The notes under the pieces were generated by a model. That model worked only from the letters and a program-made list of their open reading frames with translations, was not told where the DNA came from and searched no databases. The position numbers and the translations under genes were made by a program. A DNA stretch of 64,000 bases from Tenuifilaceae bacterium CYCD (GTDB taxonomy: Bacteria; Bacteroidota; Bacteroidia; Bacteroidales; Tenuifilaceae): the NCBI GenBank assembly GCA_036322835.1, contig AP027304.1:2108001-2172000 (forward strand), written 5' to 3'. Numbering within the stretch: the stretch's first letter is position 1; each line of letters begins with the position of its first letter. Below, one piece after another: positions 1 to 8,400 of this stretch.

Positions 1-1
1 T

Positions 2-220
2 ATGCCAGTTCTGCTTAAGAAGTATGTCAAGTTGAATGGTAAGATTATTGGTTTCAATGTCGATCCTAAGTTTAATAATGCGCTGGATGGACTGTTAATT
101 CTCGACTTGTTCCAAGTGCCATTCGAGACAATAACATCTTTATCTAAAGAGATTAACGATAAATCAATTCTTGAACGATTCAATATTACCGATTACACAT
201 TTGAGGACGAGGAGGCTTAA
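2..220 (+). CDS. C-terminal fragment of a GNAT/hemolysin-like lipid acyltransferase (partial)
   Basis: Only the last 72 residues lie in the window; the reading frame is open at the left edge, so the first Met shown is probably internal. The visible part (LLKKYVKLNGKIIGF, then NVDPKFNNALDGLLILDL) resembles the C-terminal end of Bacteroidota proteins annotated as lysophospholipid acyltransferase or hemolysin-like GNAT enzymes, which take part in amino-acid-lipid synthesis. That assignment rests on remembered family similarity; no catalytic motif is in view. The tail is acidic (FEDEEA) and is followed by a hairpin terminator. Confidence 0.55.
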   Translation: MPVLLKKYVKLNGKIIGFNVDPKFNNALDGLLILDLFQVPFETITSLSKEINDKSILERFNITDYTFEDEEA

Positions 221-246
221 CTTGATAATTGCTGAACGGTATAGGA

Positions 247-276
247 AAAGTTCCGGGTTAACTCTCGGAATTTTTT
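247..276 (+). terminator. Rho-independent terminator after the acyltransferase
   Basis: A stem pairs 247-255 with 266-274 around a 10-nt loop (TTCCG against CGGAA at its core, extended by A-T pairs), and the 3' arm runs directly into a six-T tract. It lies 27 bp after the stop codon. Confidence 0.6.
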
Positions 277-395
277 ATTTCTGTTGATGAGAAATGATGT
301 TTTGACAATGGTTGTCGGAGCAACTTACTATATTTATGCTTTAAACTTTTTGGGTGCTTAAGCATCATAGTAGAAAATTTCTAATCCCATAACCT

Positions 396-1619
396 ATGAA
401 ATTGATTGTTCCTTTTTTGATGATCGCATTACTATTCTCTTGCGGCAATACTTCCAAACGCAATGCTGAACTGCTTGATCGTGCAATGAAGTTACATGCC
501 GAGATGGTCACTATTGATACCCATTGTGACACTCCCTTGAATTTTCTGAGAACAGGCTTCGATTTTAGCGGAGATAATAATAATGCAAGAGGAAGTCGGG
601 TTGATTTGAAAAAAATGGAGGATGGCAAGTTGGATGCTTCTTTCTTTGCTGTTTTTATAGGTCAGCACGAGTGTACTCCAGAATTGTATGCAGAGGTTAA
701 TAAAAAAGCCTACGAAATATTCGATGCAATTCATAAGGTTGTTGCACAGTATCCAACCAGGGCTGCCATTGCAACCGAACCCGATGATGTTTATGCGTTG
801 AAGAAAGAAGGGAAGAAGGCTATATATGTTGGGGTAGAGAATGGTTATCCTATTGGAGAGGATTTATCCCAGTTAAAATCTTTTTATGATTTAGGTGCTC
901 GCTATATGACTTTGTGCCATACGCGTAACAATCAAATATGTGATTCCTCAACCGATCCAGATAGTTTGAACGATAAGGGCGTGAGCGAATTCGGAAAGAA
1001 GGTTGTTGCCGAAATGAATAGGCTAGGCATGATGATCGATGTCTCGCATATTTCCGATAAATCTTTTTATGAAGTTCTTGAATTATCCAAAGTTCCGGTA
1101 TTTGCATCACATAGTTGCTCTAGGGCAATCTGCAATAATCGCAGAAACCTAGACGATGATATGCTACGTGCAATTGCAAAGAAAGGTGGTGTGGTGCAAA
1201 TGTGTATTCTTAGTGATTACGTGAAAAAATCGCCCAAAAACCCAGAACGCGATAGCACATACCGAGCATTAAGGGTGAAATACAACAATTTTAAGGATTT
1301 AACTCCCGAACAGGACAAGCAATTAACCTCGGATTGGTATGAATTGGAGGAAAAGTATTCGAAAGATATAGCCACCGTTTCCAATGTTGTTGATCATATC
1401 GACCACATGGTAAAGGTTATGGGAGTTGATTATGTTGGTATTGGAACCGATTTTGATGGCGGTGGTGGAGTGGATGGTTGTAAGGATGTTTCGCAGATGT
1501 ACAATATAACTGTTGAACTTTTACGCCGGGGATATTCCGATAGCGATATTAAAAAGATCTGGGGCGAAAATTTCCTTAGAGTTTTTAGAGCAGCAAAATC
1601 TTACGCGCAAAATAATTAA
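396..1619 (+). CDS. Membrane dipeptidase, peptidase family M19 (lipoprotein)
   Basis: A 407-residue zinc dipeptidase of the renal dipeptidase type, which splits dipeptides and possibly D-amino-acid-containing ones. The N-terminus is a lipoprotein signal (LLFSC, lipid-modified Cys16), so it should sit in the periplasm or outer membrane. Expected zinc ligands are all visible: His43 and Asp45 in IDTHCDTP, Glu148 in VGVENGYP, His218 in DVSHISD and His239 in ASHSCSRA, with spacing close to that of the mammalian enzyme. Length fits the family. It stands alone between a terminator and engB. A role in peptide scavenging or peptidoglycan turnover is inference. Confidence 0.93.
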   Translation: MKLIVPFLMIALLFSCGNTSKRNAELLDRAMKLHAEMVTIDTHCDTPLNFLRTGFDFSGDNNNARGSRVDLKKMEDGKLDASFFAVFIGQHECTPELYAEVNKKAYEIFDAIHKVVAQYPTRAAIATEPDDVYALKKEGKKAIYVGVENGYPIGEDLSQLKSFYDLGARYMTLCHTRNNQICDSSTDPDSLNDKGVSEFGKKVVAEMNRLGMMIDVSHISDKSFYEVLELSKVPVFASHSCSRAICNNRRNLDDDMLRAIAKKGGVVQMCILSDYVKKSPKNPERDSTYRALRVKYNNFKDLTPEQDKQLTSDWYELEEKYSKDIATVSNVVDHIDHMVKVMGVDYVGIGTDFDGGGGVDGCKDVSQMYNITVELLRRGYSDSDIKKIWGENFLRVFRAAKSYAQNN

Positions 1620-1714
1620 TGTAACCATTTCATCTATCGCCACGTATTACATCAGGCTTTGTTTGGTGTTTATATATATTGATATTGGCTGTCAATAACT
1701 TATTGATCAAAAGT

Positions 1715-1746
1715 TTGCTTTTTGAAGAATAAGAGTTGTATATTTG
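1715..1746 (+). promoter_or_regulatory. Predicted Bacteroidota-type promoter for engB
   Basis: TTG at 1715-1717, a 21-bp spacer and TATATTTG at 1739-1746 match the TTG / TAnnTTTG pattern of Bacteroidota vegetative promoters. The engB start lies 49 bp further on. Spacing is at the long end, so confidence is moderate. Confidence 0.4.
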
Positions 1747-1794
1747 AAACCTAATTCTGGGACAAACATATTTGTTTAATAAAAAATTAAAGCT

Positions 1795-2427
1795 ATGGTG
1801 ATTCGTACAGCGAAATTCGTGGCTAGTTATCCGCGTGTGGAGAAATCTCCGATTTCCAATAAGCCTGAATATGCCTTCATTGGACGGTCAAACGTGGGGA
1901 AATCGTCGTTAATTAATATGCTTACTTGCACTAAAGCCTTAGCCAAAGTTTCCCAAACGCCCGGTAAGACCCAACTCATAAACCATTTTCTAATTAACGA
2001 GGAGTGGAACTTGGTGGATTTGCCTGGATATGGCTATGCAAAAGTTTCGAAGAGCGATCGTAAAACATTCTCCGATATAATCACCAATTACATCCTAAAA
2101 CGAGAGAATCTTTACCTTTTGTTTGTGTTGATTGATTCACGCCTTGATCCACAGCCAATCGATATCGATTTTGTGAATTGGCTAGGCATGCATCAAATAC
2201 CATTTGCCTTGGTATTCACCAAAACCGATAAGGTATCGAGTGCTGCACTTCAGGCAAATATCGATGCATTTAAGTCTGAACTGTTGAATACATGGGAAGA
2301 ACTACCCCAAATGTTTACCAGTTCAGCGGTTACTCGTACTGGCCGTGAGGATATTCTGCAGTATATTGATGTGATAAATAAAAATACTAAAATAAACCAG
2401 CTCGAAAGTGCTGATAAGATTTGGTAA
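1795..2427 (+). CDS. engB: Ribosome biogenesis GTP-binding protein YihA/YsxC/EngB
   Basis: A 210-residue TRAFAC-class GTPase needed for assembly of the large ribosomal subunit in other bacteria. G motifs are clear: P-loop GRSNVGKS (30-37), G3 DLPGYGYAKV (from 75), G4 TKTD (142-145) and the G5 SSA near 176. The switch region SQTPGKTQLINHF is typical of the family. The start is the first ATG after the predicted promoter. The next gene, prs, begins 42 bp downstream on the same strand. Confidence 0.96.
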   Translation: MVIRTAKFVASYPRVEKSPISNKPEYAFIGRSNVGKSSLINMLTCTKALAKVSQTPGKTQLINHFLINEEWNLVDLPGYGYAKVSKSDRKTFSDIITNYILKRENLYLLFVLIDSRLDPQPIDIDFVNWLGMHQIPFALVFTKTDKVSSAALQANIDAFKSELLNTWEELPQMFTSSAVTRTGREDILQYIDVINKNTKINQLESADKIW

Positions 2428-2469
2428 TTTTTGTAAATTTGCGGGCATTAACTGGAAAAAACTCCTAAA

Positions 2470-3414
2470 ATGCACAGCAAACACCAAATAAAGTTCTTTA
2501 CAGGTCGGGGTTCCCGCTATCTCTCCGAGAAAATAGCACAAAGTTTCGGAATTCCACTTGGGAAATCGAATATCACAGTTTTTAGCGATGGCGAGTTTCA
2601 ACCATCCTATGATGAGTCGGTGCGTGGATGCACCGTTTTTATTATCCAATCAACATTTCCACCGGTCGATAATCTTTTTGAACTCCTTTTAATGGTTGAT
2701 GCTGCGCATAGAGCCTCGGCTTATAAGGTTGTGGCTGTAATGCCCTATTTCGGATGGGCTCGTCAGGATAGAAAAGATAAGCCCCGTGTGGCTATTGGTG
2801 CTAAAATGGTTGCAAATATGCTTCGTGCGGCTGGTGTCGATAGGGTTGTGACTATGGATTTACATGCCGACCAAATCCAAGGTTTCTTTGATGTACCTGT
2901 AGATCATCTTTATGCATCATCCATTTTTGTTCCCTACATAAAGAGCATGAATCTTGATCCAATTGCAATTGCTGCACCCGATATGGGTGGCGCAAAGCGT
3001 GCGAACGCTTACTCTCGATTTCTAAACTCGTCACTTGTAGTTTGCCACAAGAATAGGGAGAAGGCCAACCAAGTAGGCGAAATGACGGTTATTGGTGATG
3101 TTGAAGGGAAACATGTTGTTATTCTTGATGACATGGTAGATACGGCAGGTACTTTAACAATGGCAGCAGACTTAATGATGGCAAAAGGTGCCGCATCTGT
3201 TCGGGCGTTTGCAACTCATCCCGTATTATCGGGTGCTGCTTATGAGCGCATCCGCGATTCTAAGATTACTGAATTGGTTGTAACCGATACGATTCCTTTA
3301 CGCACCGACAAAGACACCTCTAAGATTAGAGTGCTATCAGTTGCCGATTTATTTGCAGATGTTATCAATAAGGTCTATAACTATCAATCAATCAGTAATA
3401 ATTTTATTGTGTAG
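2470..3414 (+). CDS. prs: Ribose-phosphate pyrophosphokinase (PRPP synthetase)
   Basis: A 314-residue cytoplasmic enzyme making PRPP from ribose 5-phosphate and ATP for purine, pyrimidine, His, Trp and NAD synthesis. Family signatures are present: FSDGEFQPSYDESVRG near the N-terminus, the ATP-contacting RQDRKDKPR segment, the MDLHADQIQGFF metal-binding stretch, and the PRPP loop VVILDDMVDTAGTL. Length matches class I enzymes. It shares the strand with rplY and pth, an arrangement common in Bacteroidota. A TAAATTTG element at 2434-2441 could be a -10-like box, but I see no matching TTG upstream. Confidence 0.96.
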   Translation: MHSKHQIKFFTGRGSRYLSEKIAQSFGIPLGKSNITVFSDGEFQPSYDESVRGCTVFIIQSTFPPVDNLFELLLMVDAAHRASAYKVVAVMPYFGWARQDRKDKPRVAIGAKMVANMLRAAGVDRVVTMDLHADQIQGFFDVPVDHLYASSIFVPYIKSMNLDPIAIAAPDMGGAKRANAYSRFLNSSLVVCHKNREKANQVGEMTVIGDVEGKHVVILDDMVDTAGTLTMAADLMMAKGAASVRAFATHPVLSGAAYERIRDSKITELVVTDTIPLRTDKDTSKIRVLSVADLFADVINKVYNYQSISNNFIV

Positions 3415-3420
3415 TGATTT

Positions 3421-3450
3421 TTGTTTCTTAAAATCACTTTACTATCTTTG
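3421..3450 (+). promoter_or_regulatory. Predicted promoter for the rplY-pth-S4 operon
   Basis: TTG (3421-3423), exactly 19 bp, then TATCTTTG (3443-3450), a full match to the Bacteroidota -33/-7 consensus. It leaves about 95 nt of leader before rplY. Confidence 0.65.
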
Positions 3451-3550
3451 CAACCCGAAATTTTCCCTCGAATATGGTACGATGGGGGACTACGGAAAAA
3501 TGAGGGGTAGTCCTGAGTAATGCCAATGTAATAACTTAAAAAACAAAACA

Positions 3551-4123
3551 ATGAAAACACTTGAATTAAGTGCTGCAGTTCGTAAAGAAACTGGAAAAAC
3601 TTTCGCAAAAAACATGCGTAAATCTGCTTTAATTCCTGCTAACATTTATGGTGGTGAGGAGAATTTAATGATTTCTCTTGATGAAAAGGAGTTAATGAAA
3701 GCTATTTACACTCCTAATGTTTACATCGTAAACCTCAATGTTGAAGGTAAGGTGTATAGCACAATTATCAAAGAAACCCAATTTCACCCAGTTTCCGATA
3801 AAATTCTTCACGTAGATTTTCTTCAAATCTCCGATAAGAAGAAAATAACCATTGGTCTTCCTATCGTTCTTGAAGGACAGGCCGAAGGTGCAAAACAAGG
3901 TGGAAAACTTATGCAAGTTGTTCGTAAGGTGCGCGTAAGTGGAATAGCAAAGGATCTTCCTGAAAGCATTAATATTGATGTTACCAACTTAGGTCTAGGA
4001 AAGAGCATTATGGTTGGTGATTTGGAATTTAAAAAATACTCTATTGCAGAACCAAAGAGTGTTGTAATTGCTACAGTAAAATCAACACGTGCTGCAAAAG
4101 AGGCTCAAGAAGGTGGAAAATAA
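3551..4123 (+). CDS. rplY: 50S ribosomal protein L25/general stress protein Ctc
   Basis: A 190-residue 5S-rRNA-binding protein of the long (CTC/TL5) type: an N-terminal L25 beta-barrel of about 90 residues (LSAAVRKETGKTFAKNMRKS, then LIPANIYGG, and HVDFLQI) followed by the C-terminal TL5 domain (LPIVLEGQAEGAKQGG, SINIDVTNLGLGKSI). The tail is rich in Ala, Glu and Lys. Its start is ATG, set by the match to family N-termini. pth begins 15 bp after the stop, so the two are probably co-transcribed. Confidence 0.95.
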   Translation: MKTLELSAAVRKETGKTFAKNMRKSALIPANIYGGEENLMISLDEKELMKAIYTPNVYIVNLNVEGKVYSTIIKETQFHPVSDKILHVDFLQISDKKKITIGLPIVLEGQAEGAKQGGKLMQVVRKVRVSGIAKDLPESINIDVTNLGLGKSIMVGDLEFKKYSIAEPKSVVIATVKSTRAAKEAQEGGK

Positions 4124-4138
4124 TTTAAACTTTAAAGT

Positions 4139-4702
4139 TTGAAATATTTAATTGTAGGACTGGGAAATATTGGTGCAGAATATTCCAATACCCGCCACAA
4201 TATAGGATTTAAGGTATTGGACGCACTTGCAAAGGCGTCCAATATTTCTTTTGTAGATTCGCGTTACGGTGCTGTTGTTGAGTTAAAACATAAAGGACGA
4301 ACCTATGTTTTGCTTAAACCATCAACCTATATGAACCTTAGCGGAAAAGCGGTTAATTACTGGATGCAGAAGGAGAGTATTCGTATAGAGAATGTTTTTG
4401 TTATTGTTGATGATTTAGCCTTGCCTATAGGGACAATTCGGATACGCCAAAGCGGTAGCGATGGTGGTCATAATGGGCTCAAGAGTATCAACGAAGTGCT
4501 TGGTACGAATGCCTACGCGAGGTTGAGGTTTGGGATTGGAAGTGATTTTTCTAAAGGTCGCCAGGTTGACTATGTGCTAGGTGAATGGACCGAAGAGGAG
4601 GAGAAAATCCTTCCAGAAAGAATTGTAAAAGCTGGCGAGGCTATAGTCAGTTTTGGTACAATAGGCGTTGAACGTACAATGAACTTTTTTAATAGTAAGT
4701 AG
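4139..4702 (+). CDS. pth: Peptidyl-tRNA hydrolase
   Basis: A 187-residue enzyme that recycles peptidyl-tRNAs dropped from ribosomes. The start is TTG, supported by the family N-terminus [23 protein letters not shown] that follows at once. The catalytic His is in TRHNIG, with Asn in [10 protein letters not shown] and the Asp in [10 protein letters not shown]; the [13 protein letters not shown] loop is also conserved. The rplY-pth adjacency is common. The S4-domain gene follows after a single base. Confidence 0.95.
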   Translation: MKYLIVGLGNIGAEYSNTRHNIGFKVLDALAKASNISFVDSRYGAVVELKHKGRTYVLLKPSTYMNLSGKAVNYWMQKESIRIENVFVIVDDLALPIGTIRIRQSGSDGGHNGLKSINEVLGTNAYARLRFGIGSDFSKGRQVDYVLGEWTEEEEKILPERIVKAGEAIVSFGTIGVERTMNFFNSK

Positions 4703-4703
4703 A

Positions 4704-5132
4704 ATGGCCGAGACTTCTACAAGGATTGATAAGTGGCTTTGGAGCGTGCGTATTTTTAAAACCCGCAGCATTGCCATTGAGTTTTGTAGAAAGGGTAGGG
4801 TAACAATCAACGGAAATATGGTTAAACCTGCCCGCGAGGTTCAGGTTGGCGATACAGTTGTGGTGCGTAAACCTCCTGTTAATTATACCTTTAAAGTAAA
4901 GGGTTTTCCAAAAAGTAGGGTAGGGGCAAAACTTGTTATGGATTACCTTGAGAATTTAACCCCAGCAGATGAGTTGCAGAAGCTCGACCCTGCATTTATG
5001 GCTTTTAACATCTACCGCGAACGCGGTACTGGTCGGCCCACTAAAAAAGACCGCCGTTCATTGGACGAACTTTTCGAGGATGGTTTCGAGGGGTTTGAAT
5101 GGGACGATGCGGACAATACAGAGGAAAGTTAA
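4704..5132 (+). CDS. S4-domain RNA-binding protein, HslR/Hsp15-like
   Basis: A 142-residue protein with an N-terminal S4 domain (RIDKWLWSVRIFKTRSIA, GRVTINGNMVKPAREVQVGD) and a basic middle, as in E. coli Hsp15, which binds stalled 50S subunits carrying peptidyl-tRNA. The C-terminal third (GTGRPTKKDRRSLDELFED) ends in a very acidic tail. It begins one base after pth, so translational coupling is likely, and the pairing with peptidyl-tRNA hydrolase fits a shared role in clearing stalled translation. The exact orthology to hslR is inferred. Confidence 0.88.
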   Translation: MAETSTRIDKWLWSVRIFKTRSIAIEFCRKGRVTINGNMVKPAREVQVGDTVVVRKPPVNYTFKVKGFPKSRVGAKLVMDYLENLTPADELQKLDPAFMAFNIYRERGTGRPTKKDRRSLDELFEDGFEGFEWDDADNTEES

Positions 5133-5213
5133 TAGTGCTTTAAATACATTATTACTTGTTATCCCTTTCGAGGACAATTTATTGAGTGTACATAAATGTG
5201 ATAAAGTTTGATT

Positions 5214-6062
5214 ATGAAGTTACGTTTAATGGTTATACTTACTTCTGTCTTTTTTGTTAATTATGTGCAATCTCAAGATATAGAAGGCGATAAACTGACG
5301 TTGAATAATCTTATTATTGGTAAATGGTGCTACCCTGATAGTTCACAAAATTATATTCAATACTACCCCAATGGAGTAGTTAAACGTTTCATTGGAAATG
5401 AGCAGAGTTCTCAGGGTTATTATCATTTGGAGCAACAATCAGATACTATTTTTGACCAAAACTCGTTAAATGAGAAAAGACGCCCAATAAGGATTCGTGG
5501 AGATTATATGGAGTCCTTTGGATTTAAAATGGGAAAAGGTATCCAGAATCATATCGATGAATATAGTTTGCTTGTCAGGGAAACGGAGGGCAGAGCGCCG
5601 TTGTATTTGGACAGCGAGATGCCTATTACAAAATATATTTTACCTAAAGGTTTCCGTGGACTAGTTGTAATTGCATACAACCAAACCCAAGGAGTTGAGC
5701 CCGAGTATGATTTGGAAGGGAATAGAATTATTCGCATTCCTCTCAGTGGGTTGTTGGAGACCAAATTCCCAGAGGATGCATTTGGCACGGCAGGCCGTCG
5801 TTACAGAGTGTATATGGAAGATTCATTAGCCCAAAATCATATTGAATTACCTGTTGCCGATAAGTTTGACTTCAAAAAAAGGTCGTTTTTTTTTGATGAG
5901 AAAACAGTTGTAATTATGCTTGGGTTTAATCAGAATGCTAGAGCGGATGTAAATATGGTATTTAAAAAGAATATAGAAGGAAATGTAATGATGTTTTTTG
6001 TTGGAAGTGCTAAAGAGTCAGCCCAATTAAATACAGTTAAATTAGAATTGAAAATTTTATAA
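5214..6062 (+). CDS. Secreted protein of unknown function, DUF6843-like C-terminal region (paralogue A)
   Basis: A 282-residue protein with a cleavable signal peptide (MVILTSVFFVNYVQSQ). Residues about 25-105 look lipocalin-like (LIIGKWCYPDSSQNYIQYYPNG), and the second half carries KYILPKGFRGLVVIAYN, GVEPEYDLEGNRIIRIP and a Gly-Leu-Leu turn, a pattern I associate tentatively with DUF6843. The next gene is a clear paralogue 12 bp away. I chose ATG 5214 over the TTG at 5208. Function is not known; secretion to the periplasm or surface is inferred from the signal. Confidence 0.75.
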   Translation: MKLRLMVILTSVFFVNYVQSQDIEGDKLTLNNLIIGKWCYPDSSQNYIQYYPNGVVKRFIGNEQSSQGYYHLEQQSDTIFDQNSLNEKRRPIRIRGDYMESFGFKMGKGIQNHIDEYSLLVRETEGRAPLYLDSEMPITKYILPKGFRGLVVIAYNQTQGVEPEYDLEGNRIIRIPLSGLLETKFPEDAFGTAGRRYRVYMEDSLAQNHIELPVADKFDFKKRSFFFDEKTVVIMLGFNQNARADVNMVFKKNIEGNVMMFFVGSAKESAQLNTVKLELKIL

Positions 6063-6074
6063 TAATTTGAGTCA

Positions 6075-6935
6075 ATGAATATAATTCGCAAGATATTATT
6101 GCTATTAATATTTCCAAGTGCTTTGTTTTCACAAACTCAAAATAATCCTCTAGAAGGGCAGTGGAAGGTTGTTTTTCCCAATTATCAAAAGGAAATGTAT
6201 GAATATTTTGATAATGGTAATTTTAAAGTAATTACTTTAAACGAATCAGGTCGTGAGTTTGGGTTAACAAGTATTGGCTCTACAGGAGAATATTCTGTTT
6301 CATTTAGTGGCGATACCTGTGTTGAGTTTCGCACACTTGATTATAGTACAACCCACTACTTCAGGTTCGATGGAGACTATGCTGTAAGTTTTAGCTATAA
6401 GCCAATTAAGCAAACTAGCACTCTTATCCATGACTACAGTTTGTGGGTGCGCAATATACCTAATCCTGAACGGAAGGGGACTATTATATGTCGAAAAATG
6501 AGATATATTGTACCCAAAGGTTTTTCAGGTATTGTGGCTATTGAATATGGTAAACCTGATGGAGTTGAACCAGAATACGATCAAGATGGTAATATTATGC
6601 TTTGTGTACCTCAAAGTGGAATTCTTAAAACAACAATTTCCCCCAATGTTTTTTGCATTGCTTTAGGGGAGTATCAAGTCGAATTGGATAATGGTGATGG
6701 TACATATAGTCAACTTGAAGATTTATCCTCATTTGCTGATAAGAATATCACTTTAGATTCTATGATTTATTCCGGGAATAAATTATTTTCACGTGTGTAT
6801 GGGTTTAATCCAATAGGTCGTAAGGAGTTAAGCAAGGCTTTCAACGACGATTTTTTTGGAAATGTGTTGTTGCTGGGTGTTGGAGAGTTTGAAGTTATGA
6901 GAAAGAACTTTTTTCAGGATTATTCAATGAAATGA
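6075..6935 (+). CDS. Secreted protein of unknown function, DUF6843-like C-terminal region (paralogue B)
   Basis: A 286-residue secreted protein (LLLLIFPSALFSQ signal) organised like its upstream neighbour: a lipocalin-like first half (NPLEGQWKVVFPNYQKEMYEYFDNG) and a second half with RYIVPKGFSGIVAIEYG, GVEPEYDQDGNIMLCVP and QSGILKT. The two genes align throughout but have diverged strongly, so the duplication is old. The 12-bp gap suggests one transcript. No catalytic residues stand out; ligand binding is possible for a lipocalin-like fold but is a guess. Confidence 0.75.
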   Translation: MNIIRKILLLLIFPSALFSQTQNNPLEGQWKVVFPNYQKEMYEYFDNGNFKVITLNESGREFGLTSIGSTGEYSVSFSGDTCVEFRTLDYSTTHYFRFDGDYAVSFSYKPIKQTSTLIHDYSLWVRNIPNPERKGTIICRKMRYIVPKGFSGIVAIEYGKPDGVEPEYDQDGNIMLCVPQSGILKTTISPNVFCIALGEYQVELDNGDGTYSQLEDLSSFADKNITLDSMIYSGNKLFSRVYGFNPIGRKELSKAFNDDFFGNVLLLGVGEFEVMRKNFFQDYSMK

Positions 6936-6991
6936 TGTAACTTATTTTCTTTTGTTAAAGGGGAACTCTCAACTGATTTGGTAGTTATTCT

Positions 6992-7510
6992 TTAATGCTT
7001 TTGGTGAACACTCTTTATCTCTCCAATATACATTCTGTGAAAATCGGACTTAGGATAGTTTTTTTGAATAATTCCCTTGTCAATGAAATTTTCTGCTTTA
7101 AGAAAATCTGCGTATAGTTTTTCGCATTCAACAATCAATCTCGACTCCTTAAAGGCAATACCATTATTGGTTTTTATTGGTGTAAGACCTGTCTCCTTTG
7201 CTTTATCGAAATCTCTGCCCGATTTTGCTCCGCAAAAATTTAAAGCATCACGGTGTTGCTCATCAAAGAAACTGAGTGTGAAATGGTTGTTGTGCTCTGT
7301 GAACTCAAATGTGTAGCGCTGAGGTCTTATAAATATAAAAGCCACGGGCTTATTCCATAATATCCCAAATCCACCCCACGATGCGGTCATAGTGTTGAAT
7401 TTCTTCTCTTCGCCAGCGGTAATAAGCATCCAATCGTTATCCAATGAGTTGAAAAGGTTCTCAGTTAACTCAAATGGCGAAATTGTGTTGAATTCCTCTA
7501 TCTTTTTCAT
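6992..7510 (-). CDS. Flavin reductase-like protein (flavoredoxin family)
   Basis: About 172 residues of the FMN-binding split-barrel type: ISPFELTENLFNSLDNDWMLITAG, FNTMTASWGGFGILWNKP, and RPQRYTFEFTEHNNHFTLSFF are family hallmarks for flavin binding. Members reduce flavins with NAD(P)H or carry electrons. I start it at ATG 7508-7510; a longer reading to 7528 would overlap the upstream gene. The start lies one base from the stop of the ferritin/VIT1 gene, so the two are probably coupled, which suggests a link to iron reduction (inference). Confidence 0.88.
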   Translation of the reverse strand: MKKIEEFNTISPFELTENLFNSLDNDWMLITAGEEKKFNTMTASWGGFGILWNKPVAFIFIRPQRYTFEFTEHNNHFTLSFFDEQHRDALNFCGAKSGRDFDKAKETGLTPIKTNNGIAFKESRLIVECEKLYADFLKAENFIDKGIIQKNYPKSDFHRMYIGEIKSVHQKH

Positions 7511-7511
7511 A

Positions 7512-8390
7512 CTAAATGTCAATTCCAAAATAGTTTCTAATTAAAAGCCCAATACCAAAAGTTAGCGCCGATACTCCTAAACTTATAATGGTCATTTCAA
7601 GGAATCGGTGCTTAAAGTTCAAGTCCTTGGCAACTGATATGTAGTAGTTGAAAAGGAATATTATCAATACTGCCGAGAATAATGCAACCCCAAGGGCTAC
7701 GAAATAGGACGTAAGCAATAGGAAAGGAGTGATAAGGACTGCAACAGTTAAAACATATGCAATCCCTGTGTATAAAGCCGATTTTCCTGCATTTTTTTCA
7801 CCATCTGTTTTTACGGAAAGGTACTGTGATGCTGCCATTGAAAGCGATGCAGCAATACCTGTAATAAGCCCTACAATTGCAATTAGTTTTGTGTTCTGCA
7901 ATGCAAGGCTAAAACCTGCAAGCGCCCCTGTTAGTTCTACTAGGGCATCGTTTAGGCCAAGAACAATGGAGCCGATATAGTCCAAACGCTCCTCCTTTAT
8001 CATATCTATAAGTTCTTTCTCGTGCGCCTCCTCCGATTCCATTATGTCTTTTATTTGAGGAAGGTGAGGTATCAGCTGTTCGTAGATGCTTTGGGCATTA
8101 ACTTCTTGCTTTTCCATCAGTTTAATGGCAAAAGTTAAACCTAAAACCCTCGCCATTAGTACAAAGAAGTTTACTTTTGAGGTTTTGGGTTTTACTTCTT
8201 TCCCAGAAATACCTTTGAAAAAATTATAGTGGTCGAGTTCTTCACCAGCAATTCTGGCCAAAACATTCTTGTTGGCTTCGTCCTTCTCAATGGAGGCTAA
8301 GCGTTTGTATATGTGGAATCCAGTAATCTCTTCTTGTTGTGCTTTAAGGACGATTCTGTCAAATTCTGCTTTATCAATCAAATTGCTCAT
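7512..8390 (-). CDS. Ferritin-like domain fused to VIT1/CCC1 iron transporter (MbfA-like)
   Basis: A 292-residue fusion. Residues 1-135 form a ferritin-like helical bundle with metal-ligand style motifs (QQEEITGFHIYKRLASIE, AGEELDHYNFF, ESEEAHEKELI). Residues about 140-290 are a VIT1/CCC1 transporter: GSIVLGLNDALVELTGALAGF, the SMAASQYLSVKTDGE segment and roughly five membrane helices. Known relatives such as MbfA export iron and protect against peroxide stress. Adjacent to a flavin reductase downstream and cutC upstream, so a metal-homeostasis group is plausible. Transported ion (Fe or Mn) cannot be told from sequence. Confidence 0.9.
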   Translation of the reverse strand: MSNLIDKAEFDRIVLKAQQEEITGFHIYKRLASIEKDEANKNVLARIAGEELDHYNFFKGISGKEVKPKTSKVNFFVLMARVLGLTFAIKLMEKQEVNAQSIYEQLIPHLPQIKDIMESEEAHEKELIDMIKEERLDYIGSIVLGLNDALVELTGALAGFSLALQNTKLIAIVGLITGIAASLSMAASQYLSVKTDGEKNAGKSALYTGIAYVLTVAVLITPFLLLTSYFVALGVALFSAVLIIFLFNYYISVAKDLNFKHRFLEMTIISLGVSALTFGIGLLIRNYFGIDI

Positions 8391-8400
8391 TTTGTTAAAA

